DNA of 64,000 bases from Eisenbergiella tayi (GCF_001881565.1 NZ_MPDJ01000001.1:1184749-1248748); one strand, 5' to 3'; counted from the first letter of the stretch, positions 34,824-42,974 are shown. Notes: generated by a model not told the origin, from the letters alone. Made by a program: numbers and translations.

Positions 34824-35959
34824 CTGCTGTCCTTTCCGTTCCTATCTTCAAATGGCAGGAAAAAACGGAAGCTGGCGCCTCCCTCTTCCCTGTTGGAGGC
34901 ATCTATCGTGCCTCCGTGGGCCGTCACTATTGCCTTACAGATGGCAAGCCCCAGGCCTATCCCCTTACCGGTATCCCGGCTGACCGGGCGGAAGGTTACA
35001 AACTCGTCAAATATCCGTTCCTTAATCTTCTCTTCAATACCGGTTCCGTCATCCTCCACATAAAACCAGACACCCTTATCCTCTTTCTGGGCCTTGATAA
35101 GGATGACTCCATCCTCTTTCGTATGCTTAATCGCATTGTCCAGAAGGTTAATCAGAACCTGGACAATCATTTTGCCGTCCATTTTCACAAGCAGCATTTC
35201 TTCCGGGATATCGATTTCCACTCTGCGCTGCTTTCTCCTGCCCTTCACATAGGCCAGGGCATTGGTGATCACATCCTCCACAGCCTCGGGTTTCTTTTCC
35301 ACCACCAGCTTGCCGCTGTCGATTTTGGTCATATTCAATATATTTTCCACCAGCTGTATCAGCCAGTCCGCCTGCTCATTAATATCCTTCCCGAGACTCA
35401 TAATGCTCTCCGGATCCATCTTGTCCCCGGACTCCGCTATCAGGCTGCTCGCCCCGGCGATCCCGGTCAGGGGCGTGCGCAGATCATGGGATATGCTGCG
35501 CAGGAGATTGCTGCGCATCTGTTCCTTTTCCATGGCGAACTTAATCCGTTCCTGTTCCATGGTCAGCTGTTCCGCAAGCTGTTCGTTTTTCCGGGCAACC
35601 TCCACCTGCTTTCGGAAGCGGACGGTAAGATTGGAGGAAATCAATGCGGCCACCAGAAAAAAGAGAAGAAGGATTACATCATCCTGGTTGGAAATGGAAA
35701 AGGTTCGCACCGGCTCCGTAAAAAGATAATTGAAAACCATCACGCTTACCACCGACGCGGTCACTCCATACGGATAGCCGTTTGTGCAGTAGGCCACCAG
35801 AAGGACCCCTACGATAAAAAGCATGAGTATATTTTCTTTTCCTATCCCAAGCCAGTGCAGCAAAAAAGAAAACAGAGAGGTAATGAGCATAATGCCTGCC
35901 AGCCGGCAGGCATACCGGAGCTGATGCGTTCCGAAAAACCTTTCCATTTTCTTTTTCAT
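34820..35959 (-). CDS. DUF4118 sensor histidine kinase, minimal KdpD-like (trk2)
   Basis: 379 residues. DUF4118 helices (about 15-112; F-N-Y-L-F-T-E-P-V-R) lead through a coiled coil directly into the H-box S-I-S-H-D-L-R-T-P-L and the ATPase domain (N-L-L-D-N-A and G-I-G-L-G-L). There is neither a KdpD/USP input domain nor a GAF-like region, making it the shortest of the three related kinases in the window. Located 58 nt after the RCK gene. Confidence 0.87.
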   Translation of the reverse strand: MKKKMERFFGTHQLRYACRLAGIMLITSLFSFLLHWLGIGKENILMLFIVGVLLVAYCTNGYPYGVTASVVSVMVFNYLFTEPVRTFSISNQDDVILLLFFLVAALISSNLTVRFRKQVEVARKNEQLAEQLTMEQERIKFAMEKEQMRSNLLRSISHDLRTPLTGIAGASSLIAESGDKMDPESIMSLGKDINEQADWLIQLVENILNMTKIDSGKLVVEKKPEAVEDVITNALAYVKGRRKQRRVEIDIPEEMLLVKMDGKMIVQVLINLLDNAIKHTKEDGVILIKAQKEDKGVWFYVEDDGTGIEEKIKERIFDEFVTFRPVSRDTGKGIGLGLAICKAIVTAHGGTIDASNREEGGASFRFFLPFEDRNGKDSR

Positions 35960-36017
35960 TTGGTATCCTCCTCAAACCGCCTGCCGTGCTTTCCGCAGCT
36001 TTCATATTGCCTCTATT

Positions 36018-36668
36018 TTATAGATGTTTGAGAATTTTATCAATATCTTTTTTCTTGCCGATTACCATCAGGTGCTCATCCGCCCGGAATACATGATCGG
36101 CTCCCGGAAGAAAGCTGGTGATTCCATTAAGCTTGGTGCCTATGATGCTGCTGTTCAGCCTTGCCCTGAAATCCACCTCCCCGATAGTCTTTCCGATCCA
36201 TTCCCGCAAAGGCGGAATTTCATAAATAGAATATTCCTCATCCAGCTCAATGTAGTCAAACACATTATCGGCGGAGTATCTCACGGCTATCCTCTCCGCG
36301 ATATCCTTCTCCGGATACACTACCGCATCCGCACCGTTGCGCAGCAGAAACTTGGCCTGGATATCACGAGTGGCTTTGCTGATTACATATTTGGCTCCCG
36401 CTTCCTTTAACAGGCTGGTAATTTCCAGGCTGCTTTGGAAATTAGTCCCGATACAGACAAAGCAAAGGTCGAAATTCCCAATACCCAGACTGTGCAGGAC
36501 TTCCTCATTGGTGCAGTCTCCAATCTTGGCATTGGTAACAAGGGGAAGCAGATCCTCCATTGCTTCCTCATTTCGATCCACAATCATCACTTCATTATTC
36601 AGTTTCAGCATTTTACGGCATAAATGCTGTCCAAACCTGCCCATTCCTATGATCAGTACAGTTTTCAT
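36018..36668 (-). CDS. ktrA: KtrA/TrkA-type RCK protein (trk2)
   Basis: 216 residues from the ATG at 36668 (AGGA upstream), 8 nt past the ktrB stop; a longer frame to 36776 would overlap ktrB by 100 nt. RCK_N has an intact I-I-G-M-G-R-F-G motif, and RCK_C (about 140-216) is present, the usual KtrA size and plan. RCK_C of KtrA binds c-di-AMP in Firmicutes (family knowledge). It forms the octameric ring that gates the channel encoded just upstream. Confidence 0.9.
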   Translation of the reverse strand: MKTVLIIGMGRFGQHLCRKMLKLNNEVMIVDRNEEAMEDLLPLVTNAKIGDCTNEEVLHSLGIGNFDLCFVCIGTNFQSSLEITSLLKEAGAKYVISKATRDIQAKFLLRNGADAVVYPEKDIAERIAVRYSADNVFDYIELDEEYSIYEIPPLREWIGKTIGEVDFRARLNSSIIGTKLNGITSFLPGADHVFRADEHLMVIGKKKDIDKILKHL

Positions 36669-36676
36669 TTTATCCT

Positions 36677-38026
36677 TTATCCTATCATAACTTTTTCTTC
36701 CGGCAGCTTCACCGGCGCCACTTTTTTCCGTTCCATAAAGGACAGGGCAAAGGACATGCTGCCAATCCGTCCGCAATACATTAAAAGAACAACGATAATC
36801 CGGCTGGCCGCGCTTAAATCACGGGTGATACCTGTTGACATCCCCACAGTGCCTATTGCAGAAAATACTTCAAAAACCACATCCTCCATCAGCAGATGGG
36901 GCTGGAAATAAGGGATGGCGATGGATGCCACAACAGCCATAAAAAGGCTGATTACCGCCACATCACTCGCTTTTCTTACGGCATCGTCTTCCAGTCTCCG
37001 TTCAAAGATATTGCAGCCTCTGGCTCCCCTGAGATTGGACCACACATAAATAAGGAGCACCACAATGGTGGTCGTTTTAATACCTCCCGCTGTGGAACCG
37101 GGGCTTCCGCCGATAAACATCAGAAGCACCGTAAGCATTTTGGAACTGGTGGTAAGGCCTGCCGTATCTATCGTGTTGAAACCTGCCGTCCTTGCCGTTA
37201 CAGAGCTGAATGCAGAGGTAAGGACCGCTTCTCTGGCAGACATCCCCGCCATCAGACCGTCTTTTTCAAACAAATAGATAAATAAAGCCCCGCCTACAAT
37301 AAGTATTGCCGTACAGGAAAGAACTATTTTCGTATGAAGCTTATATTTTTTTATATGAAATTTATTATGGCAGATATCATCCCATACAAAAAATCCGATG
37401 CCTCCCACAACGATCAGAGCCATAATGGTAACGTTAATCAAGGCATCATCTGCATATGCGGTAAAAGAGGAGTAAGGTCCCTTGCTGGTTCCCATCAAAT
37501 CAAAGCCTGCATTGCAGAAAGCGGACACCGCATGGAAAATCCCAAAGTAAATCCCCCGCGCGAAACCAAATTCCGGGATAAACCGGATCATCAGGAGCAG
37601 GGCGCCTGCCATTTCAATAACCGCCGTCCCGATAAGAGCTTTACGCACCAGGCGCACTACGCCGCCCACCTGGTTGGTATTCATGCTTTCCTGCAGAATA
37701 CCCCTTGTTTTCAAGGATATCTTTTTATTTAAGAACATAGCAAACAATACCCCTATAGTCATAAATCCCAGGCCGCCCACCTGTATCATCAGCAAAATAA
37801 TACATTGTCCGAACAGGCTCCAATAGGAAGCGGTATCCACCACCACAAGGCCGGTCACGCAGGTAGCGCTTGTCGCCGTAAACAAAGCGGTAAGGGGCGT
37901 AGCCATCTCACCGCTTTTTGTGGCTATGGGAAGCATCAAAATGAGCGTTCCCGCAGCAATTACCAGAAAATATCCCAACGCAATAATCTGCGCCTGTGTC
38001 AATTTTTTTCTGATATAATGAAACAT
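36677..38026 (-). CDS. ktrB: KtrB/TrkH potassium channel subunit (trk2)
   Basis: 449 residues with eight to ten helices and filter loops S-A-T-C-V-T-G-L, C-N-A-G-F-D-L-M-G, T-A-R-T-A-G-F-N-T-I-D and I-G-T-V-G-M-S-T-G-I. It is about 50 residues shorter than the trkH at 8552 and closer to KtrB in length. Partner of the RCK protein at 36018. Confidence 0.9.
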   Translation of the reverse strand: MFHYIRKKLTQAQIIALGYFLVIAAGTLILMLPIATKSGEMATPLTALFTATSATCVTGLVVVDTASYWSLFGQCIILLMIQVGGLGFMTIGVLFAMFLNKKISLKTRGILQESMNTNQVGGVVRLVRKALIGTAVIEMAGALLLMIRFIPEFGFARGIYFGIFHAVSAFCNAGFDLMGTSKGPYSSFTAYADDALINVTIMALIVVGGIGFFVWDDICHNKFHIKKYKLHTKIVLSCTAILIVGGALFIYLFEKDGLMAGMSAREAVLTSAFSSVTARTAGFNTIDTAGLTTSSKMLTVLLMFIGGSPGSTAGGIKTTTIVVLLIYVWSNLRGARGCNIFERRLEDDAVRKASDVAVISLFMAVVASIAIPYFQPHLLMEDVVFEVFSAIGTVGMSTGITRDLSAASRIIVVLLMYCGRIGSMSFALSFMERKKVAPVKLPEEKVMIG

Positions 38027-38115
38027 TTTCTTATCCTTTTCCTTTTGCTATATTTCTGTCGGGAGATACTCCCCGGCCAGTCATGCTTTCCGCTTATTTC
38101 CGCACAATCCGCTGT

Positions 38116-38640
38116 CTATCCGTTTCCCGTGCACTGCCTCATAAAAAGATGATACAGTCCCTCCGGGGTTGCACCGGTCTTTTCCAGAACCCGTATCCGG
38201 TTTTCCAGGAAAATCCCCCGGTTTCCCGATTCATTACAGATTCCGTACAGCTGCTCCGCTCCTGCCATACGGTTTGCCATACCGCACAGCAGAAGGTTAT
38301 GGTAATCGGAACCGTCTAAAGCAAACACCGCCATTCCCGGCGCACCCGCCACCTCATGCCAGCGTGAGGAAACTGCCATCATTTCTTCCCTTGCCTTGCT
38401 GTCAAATTCGGGAATCCGCAGGCAGCTGACGCCGTTTTCCTTCAGTTTCTCCTCGAACAGAATGGCCAGTTCTCCTTCTCCGCCTATCAGGACCTCGTAA
38501 TCATCATCCGGCGCCGCATCCTTTGGCCTGAAATGATAGCCTTTCAGAATATCATTCATTTGCCCGGTAAATACGAAGCCTACAATAAGCAGATAAGCCG
38601 TTAATGCTGTAAGCAGCAAAATATTTGTTAAAATAGTCAT
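38116..38640 (-). CDS. Membrane-anchored RCK_N-like protein
   Basis: 174 residues. One N-terminal membrane helix (about 5-26) is followed by a soluble domain that reads like a degenerate RCK_N fold: Y-E-V-L-I-G-G-E-G-E-L-A where G-x-G-x-x-G is expected, then A-V-F-A-L-D-G-S-D-Y-H-N-L-L-L-C where TrkA has the T-x-D-D-x-N-x-x-x-C segment, then R-G-I-F-L-E-N-R-I-R-V-L-E. It is the first gene of the trk2 operon. I know no named family for it. It may tether or modulate the RCK ring (inference). Confidence 0.6.
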   Translation of the reverse strand: MTILTNILLLTALTAYLLIVGFVFTGQMNDILKGYHFRPKDAAPDDDYEVLIGGEGELAILFEEKLKENGVSCLRIPEFDSKAREEMMAVSSRWHEVAGAPGMAVFALDGSDYHNLLLCGMANRMAGAEQLYGICNESGNRGIFLENRIRVLEKTGATPEGLYHLFMRQCTGNG

Positions 38641-38727
38641 TTCATAATCGCCTCCTTGCTTTTTTCCTGCGTAAATTTTATTTCTTCACAGGAAGAGGAT
38701 GCCAGCCTAAACTCTTTTCTTGGTTTA

Positions 38728-38795
38728 AGCATAGCATCCCCGGTATTAAGATAGTCTTAAGAATGATTATGAGGGCATTAAGATTGTAATAAGAT
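38728..38795 (-). promoter_or_regulatory. trk2 promoter with four 11-bp-phased half-sites
   Basis: TTAAGAT-type words (plus-strand reading) start at 38746, 38757, 38778 and 38789: TTAAGAT, TTAAGAA, TTAAGAT, ATAAGAT. The spacing 11-21-11 is identical to the trk1 array; TTATGAG at 38767 is a degenerate middle element. TG-C-TATGCT (38736-38728, minus strand) is an extended -10, 12 nt from the array. The OmpR-type regulator at 34116 is the obvious candidate ligand. Confidence 0.6.
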
Positions 38796-38799
38796 TGAA

Positions 38800-39170
38800 A
38801 ACCCGCATAAACACTGGATTTTCTGTACTTTATACGTAAATATAACAGGCATCATGTTACTGATTTGCTGTTAATTATATTAACTTGTTCTTATGCATAT
38901 ATCACTATGCTGTAGTCTCTATACAAAATATGGTAGCTGCCGCTTTGTCTCTAAAGCTTAACTTGTAGTTGAAAAATGGGAAGCAATAAATTATAATATA
39001 ATAAATTTCAAAAAATTCATATCTGTTTGTTATGTTTTGCACATCAGCTTTTAAATCTTTTAAGAATTAGGCAAGCCCAATGGACGGTGCCTGCCGCCTC
39101 CTCACTTTCTCATGTTCTCTGCAAATCCATCAAAACGATACCCAAAATACGGTATAATAAAAAATAATGA
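38800..39170. other. AT-rich gene-free stretch
   Basis: Between the trk2 operators and the promoter of the AbiF-associated RNA I see no convincing reading frame, structured RNA or repeat. Confidence 0.5.
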
Positions 39171-39175
39171 ATATA

Positions 39176-39204
39176 TTGACAAGGTTCTGACATACAATTA
39201 TAAT
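39176..39204 (+). promoter_or_regulatory. Consensus sigma-A promoter of the AbiF-associated RNA
   Basis: TTGACA (39176-39181), a 17-nt spacer and TATAAT (39199-39204), a perfect match to the consensus. Transcription should start near 39211, which gives a very strong, apparently unregulated RNA promoter. Confidence 0.9.
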
Positions 39205-39210
39205 GTAGCT

Positions 39211-39275
39211 AATTAGCGAATGACTGGAGTCCGGTCACAGAAGGAGCCTTGGAATTTTTATTCCAGGCTCTTTTT
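39211..39275 (+). ncRNA. Short structured RNA upstream of AbiF (abiF-type RNA)
   Basis: About 65 nt. Stem 1 is TGACTGG-AGT-CCGGTCA (39221-39237, seven pairs including one G-U). It is followed by GAGCCTTGGAAT-TTTT-ATTCCAGGCTC (39244-39270, one bulged T) with TTTTT, a Rho-independent terminator. It ends 19 nt before the AbiF start. Structured RNAs upstream of abiF genes are known from comparative genomics, and such RNAs act as antitoxins to AbiF toxins (family knowledge). The pairing above is read directly; matching to that RNA family is by location and form. Confidence 0.75.
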
Positions 39276-39294
39276 GTTGCACGAGGTATTTACT

Positions 39295-40383
39295 ATGGAT
39301 AAAAATATTGTATACACTACTCCATCCCAACAACTGGAATTATTAAAAAAGAAAAACCTAATAATTAATGATGAAATCTCTGCCCTTAATAAAATTGAGA
39401 GATATGGTTTTTATAATATTATTAACAGCTACAAAGAGCCTTACACAGAAACTAAAAATGGGAAAAGAATATATAAAACCGGGATCACTTTTGAACAAAT
39501 TTTTTCTTTGTTCACTTTAGATCATAACCTTCGCAATTCAATTATGGCTGCCATGCTCGACTTAGAGGAACATTTACGGGCCGTTACCGCTGATGTAATT
39601 GCAGAATCTTTTGGAATTGATAATAATGAATACTTAAAATGGAATCATTATCGTGACAGGAAGGTTACCCGTGACCGCTTCAGTCTAAAAGGTATCCTTA
39701 GCACCTTGCAGCAAAATGTTTATTCAGACAAGGATCCAATAAAATATTATCGGGAAAAATATGGCATTGTACCGCCTTGGATTTTATTTAAGGGAACTTA
39801 TTTCAGTACACTCATTAATTACATAAGGCTTTTTAAAAATAAAGAGAAAAGTGTACTCATCTCAAAACTATATGGCATCTCCCAGGAAAAAATAACTTCT
39901 GATATAAAACAACTCTTTTCTGACTCTTTATTCATTTTTTTAGATTACAGAAATACGGCTGCACATGGTGGACGTATATATAATTTCATGTCTAAGCATT
40001 CTAAATCCATTTCATTTGTACCGGAATTTTTAAACTTATCAGATACAATGTTTCACTTAAAAACAAGCTATGGCCTTTCTCAACTATTAATACTTATGGA
40101 TGTTTTTGCTTATCAACAGCCTGGAAATATAATTAAAGACTCCCTTCAAACAGAAATTAACCGCCATGTGAAATTATATTCTGATGATATATCCTATATA
40201 GAGTCTGCAATAAATATTTCGATAAAAATGACAAATTGTGTGTGGATTACGAAAAACAGTAAAAAATTTCATACAATTCCTACCTGTAGCGGAATAATAA
40301 ACCCACAGTTAATGGAAATTGAAAGACTAAAAGCTAATGGTTACATTCCATGCAAAAGGTGTGGAAGGCAATTTTGGACATAA
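39295..40383 (+). CDS. abiF: AbiF/AbiD-family (Abi_2) HEPN protein with C-terminal Cys/His module
   Basis: 362 residues from the ATG at 39295 (GAGG 8 nt upstream); a longer frame to 39220 runs through the RNA gene and is rejected. The Abi_2 domain covers about 5-300, with a HEPN RNase motif R-N-T-A-A-H (R219, H224) and the family start S-x-x-x-Q-L-E-L-L-K-K-K-N-L-I. The last 50 residues hold W-I-T-K-N-S-K-K-F-H-T-I-P-T-C and P-C-K-R-C, a likely metal-binding module. AbiF proteins abort phage infection, probably by RNA cleavage. AT-rich base use differs from neighbours, suggesting transfer. Confidence 0.88.
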   Translation: MDKNIVYTTPSQQLELLKKKNLIINDEISALNKIERYGFYNIINSYKEPYTETKNGKRIYKTGITFEQIFSLFTLDHNLRNSIMAAMLDLEEHLRAVTADVIAESFGIDNNEYLKWNHYRDRKVTRDRFSLKGILSTLQQNVYSDKDPIKYYREKYGIVPPWILFKGTYFSTLINYIRLFKNKEKSVLISKLYGISQEKITSDIKQLFSDSLFIFLDYRNTAAHGGRIYNFMSKHSKSISFVPEFLNLSDTMFHLKTSYGLSQLLILMDVFAYQQPGNIIKDSLQTEINRHVKLYSDDISYIESAINISIKMTNCVWITKNSKKFHTIPTCSGIINPQLMEIERLKANGYIPCKRCGRQFWT

Positions 40384-40453
40384 AATATATTAATCTTTTA
40401 CTCAACCCCCACCTGTTCATTTCTGAATTACAAACTATGTCAAAGCAGAATAA

Positions 40454-41803
40454 TTAATTACTTCCTGGCACAATCTGAAGTAATACAGATGCATAAAACA
40501 CTTCTGAATTCTGTTCAAACTGTACGGTTCCTCCGTAGCGGGCGGCAATTTCACTCACAGAAGCCGTCCCGATTCCGCCCCCTTCCTTTTTTGAGGAAAG
40601 CGGCATACCATTCGCAAACATCACCGGCGTCACACAGGTATTATCCACCAGAATCAGAAGGGAGGAGCTGCCGCGGCGCTTTACCCGAAGCGTTATTAAC
40701 CGGCGTTCCACCGCCTCCTGTCTGCAGGCCTCCACCGCATTCTCAAGCAGGTTTCCCAACAGCACTGTAATATCCGTATCGGATACGGGGCAGTCATCCG
40801 GATAATCCACTCCCGCTTCAAATTCGATTCCGCTGTCCCGCGCCAGGGATGCATAATAACAGATAATAGCATTAACCACATCATTGCGGCAATACCGCTC
40901 CCTTGTATCCGGAGGCATCTGACTTTTATAGAGATCAATATAATCCGCAAGCCCTGCTTTATCATCCCGATCAATATAGGACTGCACCACGGCCAGATGC
41001 TGCCGCAGATCATGACGGACCCTGCGCATTTCATCCATATGGGTGGCCAGGCCGTCAAACTGTTTCTTCTGTGCCTGAAGGCTCCTGTCGGCATATTTCA
41101 ATTCTTCCTCCAGCTGCGTCCGGGTGCGGGAGACTTCCAGGACCTGAAGCGTCACAAAAGAGACATAGCAGGCGCCGAACAGCATGAGATAACGGGAAAC
41201 AAGAAACTGCCAGGAGGCGTACGCATATACGTCAGTCACCGTACAGTAAAGCATGCCGAACAGTGTGGAAAACAAAGGGATTTTCCAAAAATTCTTCCAC
41301 ATGGCTTTATCATTGATTTTGAGTGCATCAGCAATGGTATGGCTGAAAAAATGGAACAGGAAAGGACAGGTTATCAGATAGATCACTATACGCGCAGCAT
41401 TATATACAAGATACGGATGCTGATCGGAAAAGTCCCAGAAGAACTTGCTTTCAATATAATTCGCATTTCCTAACACAAAGAACTGCCATGCCAGAAACAA
41501 CAGCCAGGTAAACATCAGCTTTGAAAAACTGTCTCGGATCAGAAGGAACGCAAGGATCAGATAAACCAGCAAAAAACTATAGCGTGTAATTGTAGTCCAC
41601 TGTTCCGCCGCCGCATAACCGCCCCGGTTAATAGCATAAAAGACGACGCTGTAAATTGCCGCCAGAATGCTCTGCAGCAGGACTATATACCGAAAGGGCA
41701 GGCGCAGTCTGTCACGGAACAGCCAATACCGGGGCAGAGCAAAGGGAAGGGAATCCAGAAGCGGAAACAACAGTATCATCAGAATATCGATCAGCTTCAT
41801 CAT
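40454..41803 (-). CDS. AgrC-like sensor histidine kinase (GHKL type)
   Basis: 449 residues. Six hydrophobic helices (about 1-200) are followed by a coiled coil, an H-box M-R-R-V-R-H-D-L-R-Q-H-L and a GHKL ATPase (N-L-L-E-N-A-V-E-A and G-G-I-G-T-A-S-V). Same plan as AgrC/BlpH kinases that sense peptides, but no agrB or agrD is visible nearby, so the signal is unknown. Its stop is the last gene of the pair; the start overlaps the regulator stop by 4 nt. Confidence 0.85.
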   Translation of the reverse strand: MMKLIDILMILLFPLLDSLPFALPRYWLFRDRLRLPFRYIVLLQSILAAIYSVVFYAINRGGYAAAEQWTTITRYSFLLVYLILAFLLIRDSFSKLMFTWLLFLAWQFFVLGNANYIESKFFWDFSDQHPYLVYNAARIVIYLITCPFLFHFFSHTIADALKINDKAMWKNFWKIPLFSTLFGMLYCTVTDVYAYASWQFLVSRYLMLFGACYVSFVTLQVLEVSRTRTQLEEELKYADRSLQAQKKQFDGLATHMDEMRRVRHDLRQHLAVVQSYIDRDDKAGLADYIDLYKSQMPPDTRERYCRNDVVNAIICYYASLARDSGIEFEAGVDYPDDCPVSDTDITVLLGNLLENAVEACRQEAVERRLITLRVKRRGSSSLLILVDNTCVTPVMFANGMPLSSKKEGGGIGTASVSEIAARYGGTVQFEQNSEVFYASVLLQIVPGSN

Positions 41804-42525
41804 AACAGAGCATCCTCCCTTTCTTTTCTGAACAGATAGGAATTGAACAGCGTTTCCAATTTCTTTTTTTCCCGTCTTGCAAACGGAATTCTCACTCCAT
41901 TATCCATCAGGAAATCCAGGCCGTCTATTCTCTCCACCCGTTCCGCGTTGACGATACAGCCTTTATAGCAGTTTAAAAACTGGGGATAGGTGTCAAACAT
42001 ATCCGCAAACTCCTTGAAAGAGTTACGGAACCGCAGGATACCGCGCTTATCCGTATGTACCTGAATATAATGTTCATCCCTGTCACACCAAAGTATCTCA
42101 TGCAGAAGGATTTTTTCCTCCTCCATCCGGATAAACCGGGCGCTCCGTACTTTATCCAGTCCGGCCAGATCCATAGTCCTTGCAAAGTCCTCATACAGAT
42201 AAGGCTTCAGCAGATATCCGCATGCCCGCACGCCATAGCTCTCAATGGCATGGCTTTCGCTGGTAGTGACAAATACCAGCGCCACCAGCCTGTCCGTTTC
42301 CCGTATTTTCCTCGCCGTATCAATCCCGGAAATTCCGGTCATGTACTGGTCGATAAAAATAATATCCCATACCTCCGGCACAAAGCAGGATAAAAATTCT
42401 TCACCGCTGGCAAACTCCTTTATTACGGGTTCTTCCCCTGCATAATTCTCCTCCAGGTATCGGTACAGACACTTCCGCATTTCTTCCCTGCAAAGACTTA
42501 AGTCATCTATAATAGCGACTCTCAT
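41800..42525 (-). CDS. AgrA-like LytTR response regulator
   Basis: 241 residues. Receiver with I-I-D-D, I-I-F-I-D-Q-Y-M-T-G and L-L-K-P-Y, then a LytTR DNA-binding domain (about 130-235) containing C-D-R-D-E-H-Y-I-Q-V-H and N-C-Y-K-G-C-I-V-N. Phospho-acceptor is intact. It is coupled to the kinase at 40454. A direct repeat at 42912-42941 next to the promoter of the divergent genes is its probable site. Confidence 0.87.
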   Translation of the reverse strand: MRVAIIDDLSLCREEMRKCLYRYLEENYAGEEPVIKEFASGEEFLSCFVPEVWDIIFIDQYMTGISGIDTARKIRETDRLVALVFVTTSESHAIESYGVRACGYLLKPYLYEDFARTMDLAGLDKVRSARFIRMEEEKILLHEILWCDRDEHYIQVHTDKRGILRFRNSFKEFADMFDTYPQFLNCYKGCIVNAERVERIDGLDFLMDNGVRIPFARREKKKLETLFNSYLFRKEREDALL

Positions 42526-42564
42526 TTCCGGAGTCTCCTTCCTTGGTACATAAAACTTTCATAT

Positions 42565-42865
42565 CTCAAGCTTCGCACATACCCTTCTCCCCTCAGGCCA
42601 CTGCTTTCATGGCTGCTGCCCGGTTTGGATTTCCTCCCTTCCCTCTGCGCCGGACGTGCAGGATTTCCTGTAAGGGGCGTATAAACTCGCCGGTCCTTAG
42701 GCCGCGTATTTTGCGGCCTTAGTACCGCTGCGTGTTTATCCGAACGAAAGTGTCCCCTGTAAGGATTCCTGCACGTCCGGCGCAGAGGGAAGGGAGGAAA
42801 TCCAAACCGGGCAGCAGCCACGAAAGCAGTGGCCTGAGGGGCGAAGGGTATGTGTGAAGTTTGAG
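42565..42865. repeat. Giant near-palindrome B (99-bp arms, 4 mismatches)
   Basis: Arms 42565-42663 and 42767-42865 are reverse complements over 99 bp with four mismatches, and 54 bp (42610-42663) pair perfectly. The 103-bp centre has its own stem (AGGCCGC/GCGGCCT and ATAAAC/GTTTAT). The whole 301 bp folds as one hairpin in the divergent region between the LytTR regulator and the pseudo-receiver. Its core 42636-42662 matches the palindrome A arm (22777-22803) at 20 of 27 positions. Confidence 0.82.
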
Positions 42866-42911
42866 TCATTAATATTATTTTACAGGAACGATTCTTTTTC
42901 TGCAACGCAGG

Positions 42912-42974
42912 TTCCGGCCAAAAAGTGCAAATTCCGGCCAACTCCTTGAAAATCGGCTTCATTTCCTCTATCTT
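42912..42974 (+). promoter_or_regulatory. LytTR-type direct repeat next to a promoter
   Basis: TTCCGGCCAA occurs at 42912-42921 and 42932-42941 (20-bp period). It is followed at 42946 by TTGAAA, a 17-nt spacer and TATCTT (42969-42974). The repeats end 4 nt upstream of the -35, the usual place for AgrA/ComE-type activators. The gene start is at 43014. Confidence 0.55.

Noticed and set aside
39220..39294. Upstream extension of AbiF by 25 residues
   Set aside because: It would read through the structured RNA and its terminator; the ATG at 39295 has a ribosome site.
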